From Nemertoderma westbladi (Eukaryota; Xenacoelomorpha; Nemertodermatida; Nemertodermatidae): a DNA stretch of 40,800 bases. The notes beneath the pieces were generated by a model. The model saw nothing but the letters and a program-made list of their open reading frames with translations, was not told the origin of the DNA and did no database searches. How positions within the stretch are numbered: position 1 is the stretch's first letter; each line of letters starts with the position of its first letter. Both the position numbers and the translations under genes were made by a program. Where the stretch lies: positions 1 through 40,800 of the forward strand of contig JAUCBJ010004953.1 in NCBI GenBank assembly GCA_032718475.1, in the 5' to 3' direction. Shown in pieces: positions 30,077 through 40,800 of the stretch.

Positions 30077-32751
30077 GTAAGTAAATGTCATGTATTTGGT
30101 GTTACATCTATTGTAAGTAAATGTCATGTATCTGGTGTTACATCTATTGTAAGTAAATGTCATGTATTTGGTGTTACATCTATTGTTAGTAAATGTCATG
30201 TATTTGGTGTTACATCTATTGTTAGTAAATGTCATGTATTTGGTGTTACATCTATTGTAAGTAAATGTCATGTATTTGGTGTTACATCTATTGTAAGTAA
30301 ATGTCATTTATTTGTTGTTACATCTATTGTAAGTAAATGTCATGTATTTGTTGTTACATCTATTGTTAGTAAATGTCATGTATTTGGTGTTACATCTATT
30401 GTAAGTAAATGTCATGTATTTGGTGTTACATCTATTGTAAGTAAATGTCATGTATTTCGTGTTACATCTATTGTTAGTAAATGTCATGTTTCTGGTGTTA
30501 CATCTATTGTAAGTAAATGTCATTTATTTGTTGTTACATCTATTGTAAGTAAATGTCATGTATCTGGTGTTACATCTATTGTAAGTAAATGTCATTTATT
30601 TGTTGTTACATCTATTGTAAGTAAATGTCATGTATTTGGTGTTACATCTATTGTAAGTAAATGTCATGTATTTCGTGTTACATCTATTGTAAGTAAATGT
30701 CATGTATTTCGTGTTACATCTATTGTTAGTAAATGTCATGTAATTGTTGTTACACCTATTGTTAGTAAATGTCATGCAATTGTTGTTACACCTATTAATT
30801 GTAAGTAAATGTCATGTATTTGTTGTTACATCTATTGTTAGTAAATGTCATGTATTTGTTGTTACATCTATTGTTAGTAAATGTCATGTATTTGTTGTTA
30901 CATCTATTGTTAGTAAATGTCATGTATTTGGTGTTACATCTATTGTAAGTAAATGTCATGTATTTCGTGTTACATCTATTGTTAGTAAATGTCATGTAAT
31001 TGTTGTTACACCTATTAATTGTAAGTAAATGTCATGTATTTGTTGTTACATCTATTGTTAGTAAATGTCATGTATTTGGTGTTACATCTATTGTAAGTAA
31101 ATGTCATGTATTTGGTGTTACATCTATTGTAAGTAAATGTCATGTATTTGGTGTTACATCTATTGTTAGTAAATGTCATGTAATTGTTGTTACACCTATT
31201 GTTAGTAAATGTCATGTAATTGTTGTTACACCTATTAATTGTAAGTAAATGTCATGTATTTGTTTTTACATCTATTGTTAGTAAATGTCATGTATTTGGT
31301 GTTACATCTATTGTAAGTAAATGTCATGTATTTCGTGTTACATCTATTGTTAGTAAATGTCATGTAATTGTTGTTACACCTATTGTTAGTAAATGTCATG
31401 TAATTGTTGTTACACCTATTAATTGTAAGTAAATGTCATGTATTTGTTGTTACATCTATTGTTAGTAAATGTCATGTATTTGGTGTTACATCTATTGTAA
31501 GTAAATGTCATGTATTTCGTGTTACATCTATTGTTAGTAAATGTCATGTAATTGTTGTTACACCTATTAATTGTAAGTAAATGTCATGTATTTGTTGTTA
31601 CATCTATTGTTAGTAAATGTCATGTATTTGGTGTTACATCTATTGTAAGTAAATGTCATGTATTTGGTGTTACATCTATTGTTAGTAAATGTCATGTAAT
31701 TGTTGTTACACCTATTGTTAGTAAATGTCATGTAATTGTTGTTACACCTATTAATTGTAAGTAAATGTCATGTATTTGTTTTTACATCTATTGTTAGTAA
31801 ATGTCATGTATTTGGTGTTACATCTATTGTAAGTAAATGTCATGTATTTCGTGTTACATCTATTATAAGTAAATGTCATTATCTGGTGTTACATCTATTG
31901 TAAGTAAATGTCATGTATTTGGTGTTACATCTATTGTTAGTAAATGTCATGTATTTCGTGTTACATCTATTGTTAGTAAATGTCATGTAATTGTTGTTAC
32001 ACCTATTAATTGTAAGTAAATGTCATGTATTTGTTGTTACATCTATTGTTAGTAAATGTCATGTATTTGGTGTTACATCTATTGTAAGTAAATGTCATGT
32101 ATTTGGTGTTACATCTATTGTAAGTAAATGTCATGTATTTGGTGTTACATCTATTGTTAGTAAATGTCATGTAATTGTTGTTACACCTATTGTTAGTAAA
32201 TGTCATGTAATTGTTGTTACACCTATTAATTGTAAGTAAATGTCATGTATTTGTTGTTACATCTATTGTTAGTAAATGTCATGTATTTGGTGTTACATCT
32301 ATTGTAAGTAAATGTCATGTATTTGGTGTTACATCTATTGTAAGTAAATGTCATGTATTTGGTGTTACATCTATTGTTAGTAAATGTCATGTAATTGTTG
32401 TTACACCTATTGTTAGTAAATGTCATGTAATTGTTGTTACACCTATTAATTGTAAGTAAATGTCATGTATTTGTTGTTACATCTATTGTTAGTAAATGTC
32501 ATGTATTTGGTGTTACATCTATTGTAAGTAAATGTCATGTATTTGGTGTTACATCTATTGTTAGTAAATGTCATGTAATTGTTGTTACACCTATTGTTAG
32601 TAAATGTCATGTATTTGTTGTTACATCTATTGTTAGTAAATGTCATGTATTTCGTGTTACATCTATTGTAAGTAAATGTCATGTATTTCGTGTTACATGT
32701 CATGAATTGTTGTTACACCTATTAATTGTAAGTACCTAAATGTCATGTATT
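30050..32751 (+). repeat. 36-bp tandem array derived from the exon 6/intron 6 boundary, ~75 units
   Basis: Unit 1 (30050-30085) is the last 27 coding bases of exon 6 (TGTCATGTATTTGGTGTTAC plus ATCTATT) and the first nine bases of intron 6 (GTAAGTAAA). About 75 copies follow. In the first 20 units, 14 carry GTAAGT and 6 carry GTTAGT at the donor position. All 20 are exactly 36 bp, so they remain in one frame with the exon. Unit 21 has four extra bases (ATTAATTGTAAG) and brings in a TAA at 30806. From there the array has a composite period, with the ATTAATTG variant spaced by multiples of 36 plus 4 (often 220 bp). It occupies most of intron 6. Confidence 0.95.
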
Positions 32752-33123
32752 TATCGTGTGTTTTTCAAGCTAATAACTATAATTGTACAGTCCAACAGTT
32801 GGCCGTGATAAATAAGTCATTAGGTGGGCGGATGATACAATGCCATCTCGGCGAATTAATATCCCGCCTCAATTATCAATTAAAGGAAAGGAGCAGGATA
32901 CAGTGGCACATTATTTTAACCAAAACAATAAACTAAACACAATAGAACAGGTTACAGTTTTATTTCTGAGAGTAATCAGCTGTTATCTTATCAGGCACTT
33001 TGTTGACAACAACTTTTAACAATATCGTATATTTTTAATAATGTATTTCTTAATAACTTCCCTAATTGTATGTCTTTTATGATTTAGTTTTCTTACCATA
33101 AATTTATTTATATTTCTATGTAG
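32752..33123. other. Rest of intron 6
   Basis: About 370 bp of AT-rich intron. A frame at about 32745-32936 (VQQLAVINKSLGGRMIQC) could be a skipped exon after the acceptor GTTTTTCAAG, but nothing supports it. The acceptor TTTCTATGTAG ends the intron. Confidence 0.5.
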
Positions 33124-33294
33124 TCTATGGCTCGAGAGATCATGATGACACTGGGCCAATGTTTCGAGATCGCATACCAACAGATTCTACATCGCAAAGC
33201 TGCGGCGGCCGCCTTAGAAGATGAGGAAATGCCAACGATAGACATTGAACCAGCACCGGTGGACTCAGCTTATTCTACCGGGCATCACAGATGA
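33124..33294 (+). CDS. Exon 7 of the PTB-domain gene (last coding exon, stop TGA)
   Basis: Acceptor TTATATTTCTATGTAG; 56 codons then TGA at 33292-33294, phase 0. SMAREIMMTLGQCFEIAYQQ is the C-terminal amphipathic helix of a PTB domain (family pattern: ...xxTxGQAFExAY). It is followed by an alanine run (KAAAAALEDEE) and an acidic/proline tail ending YSTGHHR. The protein stops soon after the PTB, unlike longer ANKS1 or GULP proteins. Confidence 0.87.
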   Translation, partial: SMAREIMMTLGQCFEIAYQQILHRKAAAAALEDEEMPTIDIEPAPVDSAYSTGHHR

Positions 33295-33351
33295 TTGAGA
33301 GGAGTTCCCCGATGGGGAGACTTGTGCAGAAAAAATACTCAATTATTGAAA

Positions 33352-33357
33352 AATAAA
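33352..33357 (+). promoter_or_regulatory. Polyadenylation signal AATAAA
   Basis: AATAAA 58 bases after the stop codon of exon 7, followed by a T-rich stretch about 30-45 bases downstream. It suits a very short 3' untranslated region. Confidence 0.65.
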
Positions 33358-34018
33358 GAGTTTTACTGTTGAATCTATTCAGATATTTGCCATTTTTTTA
33401 TGTTTAATGTAATTAAATCGAAACATCTTATTATAAACGTGAAATAATAATAATTATTAGTAAAATATTGTTATAATACACTAAGTAATCGATACAATTC
33501 ATGATGTTTTATTTAATAAATAATAATAAAATAGTAATGTAACATGTTGTAGCAATAAATACATTAAATAATTATTAGGGATGTATCGGAATCGGGATTA
33601 CAGTTTTTCATATCCCGGAATATTCCGGACAAACCGGAATTTTACTACTGTATTTCTTTAAATAAATCAAAGAATTTTGAATTAATTATTTTTACAGTAA
33701 CAACTATTTTTTTGCATCATTTGCATCATACAGACATACCGGTAGTGTGGGAAAAAGTAACACTTTTCAGGTATATGAGACAATTGTTAATATACAGAGT
33801 GAGTGTAGCGAACGAACTACATATAAATAAACGAGGATCTGTAATGTTTAAAAGTGTCCTTTGCGTAATAAAATCTTGAGGGAAAATAATATGAAGCTAA
33901 AATTAATTAGTATATAGGCGGAATTCAGTCACTCAAAATATATGTCATTATGTTAAATCGCAAAAATATTGATTTGTAACATTTGACATAAAATTGATTT
34001 GAATTAAAACTCTAATTT
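33358..34018. other. Intergenic AT-rich DNA
   Basis: No gene is seen. GGAATCGGGATTACAG with a TCCCGGAATATTCCGG palindrome occurs at about 33588-33632, and TACCGGTA at 33738. Confidence 0.5.
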
Positions 34019-37000
34019 GAACTTGTTTCTCTATTAGTACGAGCTCCAGCTGCACTCAGTTAGTATTAACTTGTTACTCTATTAGTACGAGCTCCAGCTG
34101 CACTCAGTTAGTATTAATTTGTTACTCTATCAGTACGAGCTCCAGCTGCACTCAGTTAGTATTAACTTGTTACTCTATTAGTACGAGCTCCAGCTGCACT
34201 CAGTTAGTATTAACTTGTTACTCTATTAGTACGAGCTCCAGCTGCACTCAGTTAGTATTAACTTGTTACTCTATTAGTACGAGCTCCAGCTGCACTCAGT
34301 TAGTATTAACTTGTGTTACTCTATTAGTACGAGATCCAGCTGCACTCAGTTAGTATTAACTTGTTACTCGATCAGTACGAGCTCCAGCTGCACTCAGTTA
34401 GTATTAACTTGTTACTCTATCAGTACGAGCTCCAGCTGCACTCAGTTAGTATTAACTTGTTACTCTATCAGTACGAGCTCCAGCTGCACTCAGTTAGTAT
34501 TAACTTGTTACTCTATTAGTACGAGCTCCAGCTGCACTCAGTTAGTATTAACTTGTTACTCTATCAGTACGAGCTCCAGCTGCACTCAGTTAGTATTAAC
34601 TTGTTACTCTATTAGTACGAGCTCCAGCTGCACTCAGTTAGTATTAACTTGTTACTCTATTAGTACGAGCTCCAGCTGCACTCAGTTAGTATTAACTTGT
34701 TACTCTATTAGTACGAGCTCCAGTTGCACTCAGTTAGTATTAACTTGTTACTCTATTAGTACGAGCTCCAGCTGCACTCAGTTAGTATTAACTTGTTACT
34801 CTATTAGTACGAGCTCCAGCTGCACTCAGTTAGTATTAACTTGTTACTCTATTAGTACGAGCTCCAGCTGCACTCAGTTAGTATTAACTTGTTACTCTAT
34901 TAGTACGAGCTCCAGCTGCACTCAGTTAGTATTAACTTGTTACTCTATTAGTACGAGCTCCAGCTGCACTCAGTTAGTATTAACTTGTTACTCTATTAGT
35001 ACGAGCTCCAGCTGCACTCAGTTAGTATTAACTTGTGTTACTCTATTAGTACGAGCTCCAGCTGCACTCAGTTAGTATTAACTTGTTACTCTATTAGTAC
35101 GAGCTCCAGCTGCACTCAGTTAGTATTAACTTGTTACTCTATTAGTACGAGCTCCAGCTGCACTCAGTTAGTATTAACTTGTTACTCTATTAGTACGAGC
35201 TCCAGCTGCACTCAGTTAGTATTAACTTGTTACTCTATTAGTACGAGCTCCAGCTGCACTCAGTTAGTATTAACTTGTTACTCTATTAGTACGAGCTCCA
35301 GCTGCACTCAGTTAGTATTAACTTGTTACTCTATTAGTACGAGCTCCAGCTGCACTCAGTTAGTATTAACTTGTTACTCTATTAGTACGAGCTCCAGCTG
35401 CACTCAGTTAGTATTAACTTGTTACTCTATTAGTACGAGCTCCAGCTGCACTCAGTTAGTATTAACTTGTTACTCTATTAGTACGAGCTCCAGCTGCACT
35501 CAGTTAGTATTAACTTGTTACTCTATTAGTACGAGCTCCAGCTGCACTCAGTTAGTATTAACTTGTTTCTCTATTAGTACGAGCTCCAGCTGCACTCAGT
35601 TAGTATTAACTTGTTACTCTATTAGTACGAGCTCCAGCTGCACTCAGTTAGTATTAACTTGTTACTCTATTAGTACGAGCTCCAGCTGCACTCAGTTAGT
35701 ATTAACTTGTTACTCTATTAGTACGAGCTCCAGCTGCACTCAGTTAGTATTAACTTGTTACTCTATTAGTACGAGCTCCAGCTGCACTCAGTTAGTATTA
35801 ACTTGTTACTCTATTAGTACGAGCTCCAGCTGCACTCAGTTAGTATTAACTTGTTTCTCTATTAGTACGAGCTCCAGCTGCACTCAGTTAGTATTAACTT
35901 GTTTCTCTATTAGTACGAGCTCCAGCTGCACTCAGTTAGTATTAACTTGTTACTCTATTAGTACGAGCTCCAGCTGCACTCAGTTAGTATTAACTTGTTA
36001 CTCTATTAGTACGAGCTCCAGCTGCACTCAGTTAGTATTAACTTGTTACTCTATTAGTACGAGCTCCAGCTGCACTCAGTTAGTATTAACTTGTTTCTCT
36101 ATTAGTACGAGCTCCAGCTGCACTCAGTTAGTATTAACTTGTTTCTCTATTAGTACGAGCTCCAGCTGCACTCAGTTAGTATTAACTTGTTACTCTATTA
36201 GTACGAGCTCCAGCTGCACTCAGTTAGTATTAACTTGTTACTCTATTAGTACGAGCTCCAGCTGCACTCAGTTAGTATTAACTTGTTACTCTATTAGTAC
36301 GAGCTCCAGCTGCACTCAGTTAGTATTAACTTGTTACTCTATTAGTACGAGCTCCAGCTGCACTCAGTTAGTATTAACTTGTTACTCTATTAGTACGAGC
36401 TCCAGCTGCACTCAGTTAGTATTAACTTGTTTCTCTATTAGTACGAGCTCCAGCTGCACTCAGTTAGTATTAACTTGTTACTCTATTAGTACGAGCTCCA
36501 GCTGCACTCAGTTAGTATTAACTTGTTACTCTATTAGTACGAGCTCCAGCTGCACTCAGTTAGTATTAACTTGTTACTCTATTAGTACGAGCTCCAGCTG
36601 CACTCAGTTAGTATTAACTTGTTACTCTATTAGTACGAGCTCCAGCTGCACTCAGTTAGTATTAACTTGTTACTCTATTAGTACGAGCTCCAGCTGCACT
36701 CAGTTAGTATTAACTTGTTACTCTATTAGTACGAGCTCCAGCTGCACTCAGTTAGTATTAACTTGTTACTCTATTAGTACGAGCTCCAGCTGCACTCAGT
36801 TAGTATTAACTTGTTACTCTATTAGTACGAGCTCCAGCTGCACTCAGTTAGTATTAACTTGTTACTCTATTAGTACGAGCTCCAGCTGCACTCAGTTAGT
36901 ATTAACTTGTTACTCTATTAGTACGAGCTCCAGCTGCACTCAGTTAGTATTAACTTGTTACTCTATTAGTACGAGCTCCAGCTGCACTCAGTTAGTATTA

Positions 37001-40000
37001 ACTTGTTACTCTATTAGTACGAGCTCCAGCTGCACTCAGTTAGTATTAACTTGTTACTCTATTAGTACGAGCTCCAGCTGCACTCAGTTAGTATTAACTT
37101 GTTACTCTATTAGTACGAGCTCCAGCTGCACTCAGTTAGTATTAACTTGTTACTCTATTAGTACGAGCTCCAGCTGCACTCAGTTAGTATTAACTTGTTA
37201 CTCTATTAGTACGAGCTCCAGCTGCACTCAGTTAGTATTAACTTGTTACTCTATTAGTACGAGCTCCAGCTGCACTCAGTTAGTATTAACTTGTTACTCT
37301 ATTAGTACGAGCTCCAGCTGCACTCAGTTAGTATTAACTTGTTACTCTATTAGTACGAGCTCCAGCTGCACTCAGTTAGTATTAACTTGTTACTCTATTA
37401 GTACGAGCTCCAGCTGCACTCAGTTAGTATTAACTTGTTACTCTATTAGTACGAGCTCCAGCTGCACTCAGTTAGTATTAACTTGTTACTCTATTAGTAC
37501 GAGCTCCAGCTGCACTCAGTTAGTATTAACTTGTTACTCTATTAGTACGAGCTCCAGCTGCACTCAGTTAGTATTAACTTGTTACTCTATTAGTACGAGC
37601 TCCAGCTGCACTCAGTTAGTATTAACTTGTTACTCTATTAGTACGAGCTCCAGCTGCACTCAGTTAGTATTAACTTGTTACTCTATTAGTACGAGCTCCA
37701 GCTGCACTCAGTTAGTATTAACTTGTTACTCTATTAGTACGAGCTCCAGCTGCACTCAGTTAGTATTAACTTGTTACTCTATTAGTACGAGCTCCAGCTG
37801 CACTCAGTTAGTATTAACTTGTTACTCTATTAGTACGAGCTCCAGCTGCACTCAGTTAGTATTAACTTGTTACTCTATTAGTACGAGCTCCAGCTGCACT
37901 CAGTTAGTATTAACTTGTTACTCTATTAGTACGAGCTCCAGCTGCACTCAGTTAGTATTAACTTGTTACTCTATTAGTACGAGCTCCAGCTGCACTCAGT
38001 TAGTATTAACTTGTTACTCTATTAGTACGAGCTCCAGCTGCACTCAGTTAGTATTAACTTGTTACTCTATTAGTACGAGCTCCAGCTGCACTCAGTTAGT
38101 ATTAACTTGTTACTCTATTAGTACGAGCTCCAGCTGCACTCAGTTAGTATTAACTTGTTACTCTATTAGTACGAGCTCCAGCTGCACTCAGTTAGTATTA
38201 ACTTGTTTCTCTATTAGTACGAGCTCCAGCTGCACTCAGTTAGTATTAACTTGTTACTCTATTAGTACGAGCTCCAGCTGCACTCAGTTAGTATTAACTT
38301 GTTACTCTATTAGTACGAGCTCCAGCTGCACTCAGTTAGTATTAACTTGTTACTCTATTAGTACGAGCTCCAGCTGCACTCAGTTAGTATTAACTTGTTA
38401 CTCTATTAGTACGAGCTCCAGCTGCACTCAGTTAGTATTAACTTGTTACTCTATTAGTACGAGCTCCAGCTGCACTCAGTTAGTATTAACTTGTTACTCT
38501 ATTAGTACGAGCTCCAGCTGCACTCAGTTAGTATTAACTTGTTACTCTATTAGTACGAGCTCCAGCTGCACTCAGTTAGTATTAACTTGTTACTCTATTA
38601 GTACGAGCTCCAGCTGCACTCAGTTAGTATTAACTTGTTACTCTATTAGTACGAGCTCCAGCTGCACTCAGTTAGTATTAACTTGTTTCTCTATTAGTAC
38701 GAGCTCCAGCTGCACTCAGTTAGTATTAACTTGTTTCTCTATTAGTACGAGCTCCAGCTGCACTCAGTTAGTATTAACTTGTTACTCTATTAGTACGAGC
38801 TCCAGCTGCACTCAGTTAGTATTAACTTGTTACTCTATTAGTACGAGCTCCAGCTGCACTCAGTTAGTATTAACTTGTTACTCTATTAGTACGAGCTCCA
38901 GCTGCACTCAGTTAGTATTAACTTGTTTCTCTATTAGTACGAGCTCCAGCTGCACTCAGTTAGTATTAACTTGTTTCTCTATTAGTACGAGCTCCAGCTG
39001 CACTCAGTTAGTATTAACTTGTTACTCTATTAGTACGAGCTCCAGCTGCACTCAGTTAGTATTAACTTGTTACTCTATTAGTACGAGCTCCAGCTGCACT
39101 CAGTTAGTATTAACTTGTTACTCTATTAGTACGAGCTCCAGCTGCACTCAGTTAGTATTAACTTGTTACTCTATTAGTACGAGCTCCAGCTGCACTCAGT
39201 TAGTATTAACTTGTTACTCTATTAGTACGAGCTCCAGCTGCACTCAGTTAGTATTAACTTGTTACTCTATTAGTACGAGCTCCAGCTGCACTCAGTTAGT
39301 ATTAACTTGTTACTCTATTAGTACGAGCTCCAGCTGCACTCAGTTAGTATTAACTTGTTACTCTATTAGTACGAGCTCCAGCTGCACTCAGTTAGTATTA
39401 ACTTGTTACTCTATTAGTACGAGCTCCAGCTGCACTCAGTTAGTATTAACTTGTTACTCTATTAGTACGAGCTCCAGCTGCACTCAGTTAGTATTAACTT
39501 GTTACTCTATTAGTACGAGCTCCAGCTGCACTCAGTTAGTATTAACTTGTTACTCTATTAGTACGAGCTCCAGCTGCACTCAGTTAGTATTAACTTGTTA
39601 CTCTATTAGTACGAGCTCCAGCTGCACTCAGTTAGTATTAACTTGTTACTCTATTAGTACGAGCTCCAGCTGCACTCAGTTAGTATTAACTTGTTACTCT
39701 ATTAGTACGAGCTCCAGCTGCACTCAGTTAGTATTAACTTGTTACTCTATTAGTACGAGCTCCAGCTGCACTCAGTTAGTATTAACTTGTTACTCTATTA
39801 GTACGAGCTCCAGCTGCACTCAGTTAGTATTAACTTGTTACTCTATTAGTACGAGCTCCAGCTGCACTCAGTTAGTATTAACTTGTTACTCTATTAGTAC
39901 GAGCTCCAGCTGCACTCAGTTAGTATTAACTTGTTACTCTATTAGTACGAGCTCCAGCTGCACTCAGTTAGTATTAACTTGTTACTCTATTAGTACGAGC

Positions 40001-40800
40001 TCCAGCTGCACTCAGTTAGTATTAACTTGTTACTCTATTAGTACGAGCTCCAGCTGCACTCAGTTAGTATTAACTTGTTACTCTATTAGTACGAGCTCCA
40101 GCTGCACTCAGTTAGTATTAACTTGTTACTCTATTAGTACGAGCTCCAGCTGCACTCAGTTAGTATTAACTTGTTACTCTATTAGTACGAGCTCCAGCTG
40201 CACTCAGTTAGTATTAACTTGTTACTCTATTAGTACGAGCTCCAGCTGCACTCAGTTAGTATTAACTTGTTACTCTATTAGTACGAGCTCCAGCTGCACT
40301 CAGTTAGTATTAACTTGTTACTCTATTAGTACGAGCTCCAGCTGCACTCAGTTAGTATTAACTTGTTACTCTATTAGTACGAGCTCCAGCTGCACTCAGT
40401 TAGTATTAACTTGTTACTCTATTAGTACGAGCTCCAGCTGCACTCAGTTAGTATTAACTTGTTACTCTATTAGTACGAGCTCCAGCTGCACTCAGTTAGT
40501 ATTAACTTGTTACTCTATTAGTACGAGCTCCAGCTGCACTCAGTTAGTATTAACTTGTTACTCTATTAGTACGAGCTCCAGCTGCACTCAGTTAGTATTA
40601 ACTTGTTACTCTATTAGTACGAGCTCCAGCTGCACTCAGTTAGTATTAACTTGTTACTCTATTAGTACGAGCTCCAGCTGCACTCAGTTAGTATTAACTT
40701 GTTACTCTATTAGTACGAGCTCCAGCTGCACTCAGTTAGTATTAACTTGTTACTCTATTAGTACGAGCTCCAGCTGCACTCAGTTAGTATTAACTTGTTA
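34019..40800. repeat. 48-bp satellite array, at least 141 copies, runs off the window
   Basis: The unit is 48 bp: CTATTAGTACGAGCTCCAGC, TGCACTCAGTTAGTATTAAC and TTGTTACT. Units are nearly identical. Variants are ATCAGT for ATTAGT in the first ten or so units, GTTTCT for GTTACT in a dozen units, and a 2-bp expansion (TTGTGTTACT) near 34313 and 35034. One plus-strand frame reads CYSISTSSSCTQLVLT without stop because 48 is 16 codons. There is no in-frame ATG after 35040, so it is not called as a gene. SacI (GAGCTC) and PvuII (CAGCTG) palindromes recur every 48 bp. Confidence 0.98.

Larger units (their letters stand above)
3680..33294 (+). other. Host gene: PTB-domain adaptor-like protein (seven coding exons)
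   Basis: Seven exons, all joined in phase 0, give a 343-codon frame with no internal stop. Introns are 20,040, 129, 4,643, 171, 553 and 3,047 bp, all GT...AG. Exons 4-7 together read as a PTB/PID fold: a first strand with YSVKYTASYFGTT, the segment ISEHDIKTISYAAQD, the strand FSYITKDL, the CHVF motif, and the closing amphipathic helix MTLGQCFEIAYQ. From memory these resemble the PTB of ANKS1-type proteins most (ISEHxI, AAQD, YITKDL, CHVF, TLGQxFExAYQ) and also GULP/CED-6 and LDLRAP1. Such domains are cytoplasmic and bind NPxY-type tails. No ankyrin or SAM repeats occur in the window, so this is either a short PTB protein or the 3' part of a longer gene. Family assignment is inference. Confidence 0.8.

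Noticed and set aside
30744-32739. Series of CHVFVVTSIVSK-type frames of 66-102 residues on both strands
   Set aside because: Products of the 36-bp unit (12 codons). Only the frame continuous with exon 6 (to 30808) has a plausible link to a gene.
30050-32751. CRISPR array
   Set aside because: There are no unique spacers: the units are contiguous, and the context is a eukaryotic gene.
32745-32936. Possible extra exon (VQQLAVINKSLGG...) in intron 6
   Set aside because: The PTB frame is complete and correctly spaced when exon 6 joins exon 7. No good donor closes this candidate (only AACAG then GTTACA).
33588-33640. CCGGAATATTCCGG-type palindrome as a regulatory site
   Set aside because: A palindrome is present but nothing ties it to a factor or a neighbouring gene.
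34311-35075. 254-residue repeat protein in the 48-bp satellite
   Set aside because: Its limits are set only by the two 2-bp expansions. A 48-bp unit keeps a frame open automatically. There is no gene context.

Overview
This is animal (metazoan) nuclear DNA, most likely from an invertebrate. It is AT-rich, has spliceosomal introns with consensus GT...AG borders, and is packed with tandem satellites, CR1/L2- and RTE-like LINEs, Helitron-like remnants, a Ty3-like LTR element and a terminal-inverted-repeat DNA element. I cannot name the species. No bacterial-style operons, CRISPR arrays, rRNA or tRNA genes were seen.

The only host gene I can support lies on the + strand and spans 3680-33294. It has seven coding exons (3680-3784, 23825-23983, 24113-24280, 28924-29088, 29260-29385, 29939-30076, 33124-33294). 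Every junction is phase 0 and the product is 343 codons. The last four exons encode a phosphotyrosine-binding (PTB/PID) domain, closest from memory to the ANKS1/GULP/LDLRAP1 adaptor group. The first three exons encode a polar N-terminal region that I do not recognise.

Layout: a ~60-bp satellite with a 531-bp higher-order period (1-2605, resuming 3216-3570) ends about 110 bp before exon 1. Intron 1 (20 kb) is a transposon graveyard. It holds a 77-bp minisatellite, an almost full-length CR1-like LINE (- strand), a 2.08-kb element with perfect 34-bp inverted repeats carrying a transposase-like C-terminal remnant and a 48-bp minisatellite, an RTE-like LINE interrupted by an L2-like LINE with a 5-bp target duplication, two degenerate Helitron-like Rep regions, and shorter scraps. 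Intron 3 holds a young Ty3-like LTR retrotransposon whose LTRs match apart from one 84-bp indel. It lacks gag and has a 44-bp tandem duplication in pol. Intron 5 holds an RTE-like scrap.

The most striking structure is in exon 6/intron 6. The last 27 coding bases of exon 6 plus the first 9 intron bases, including the 5' splice site GTAAGT, have been amplified into about 75 tandem 36-bp units (30050-32751). The first 20 units remain in frame (36 bp = 12 codons), so this is a potential array of alternative 5' splice sites. Beyond the last exon and its AATAAA (33352), about 0.7 kb of AT-rich DNA leads to a 48-bp satellite of at least 141 copies that runs off the window end. The gene is therefore hemmed in by satellites on both sides.
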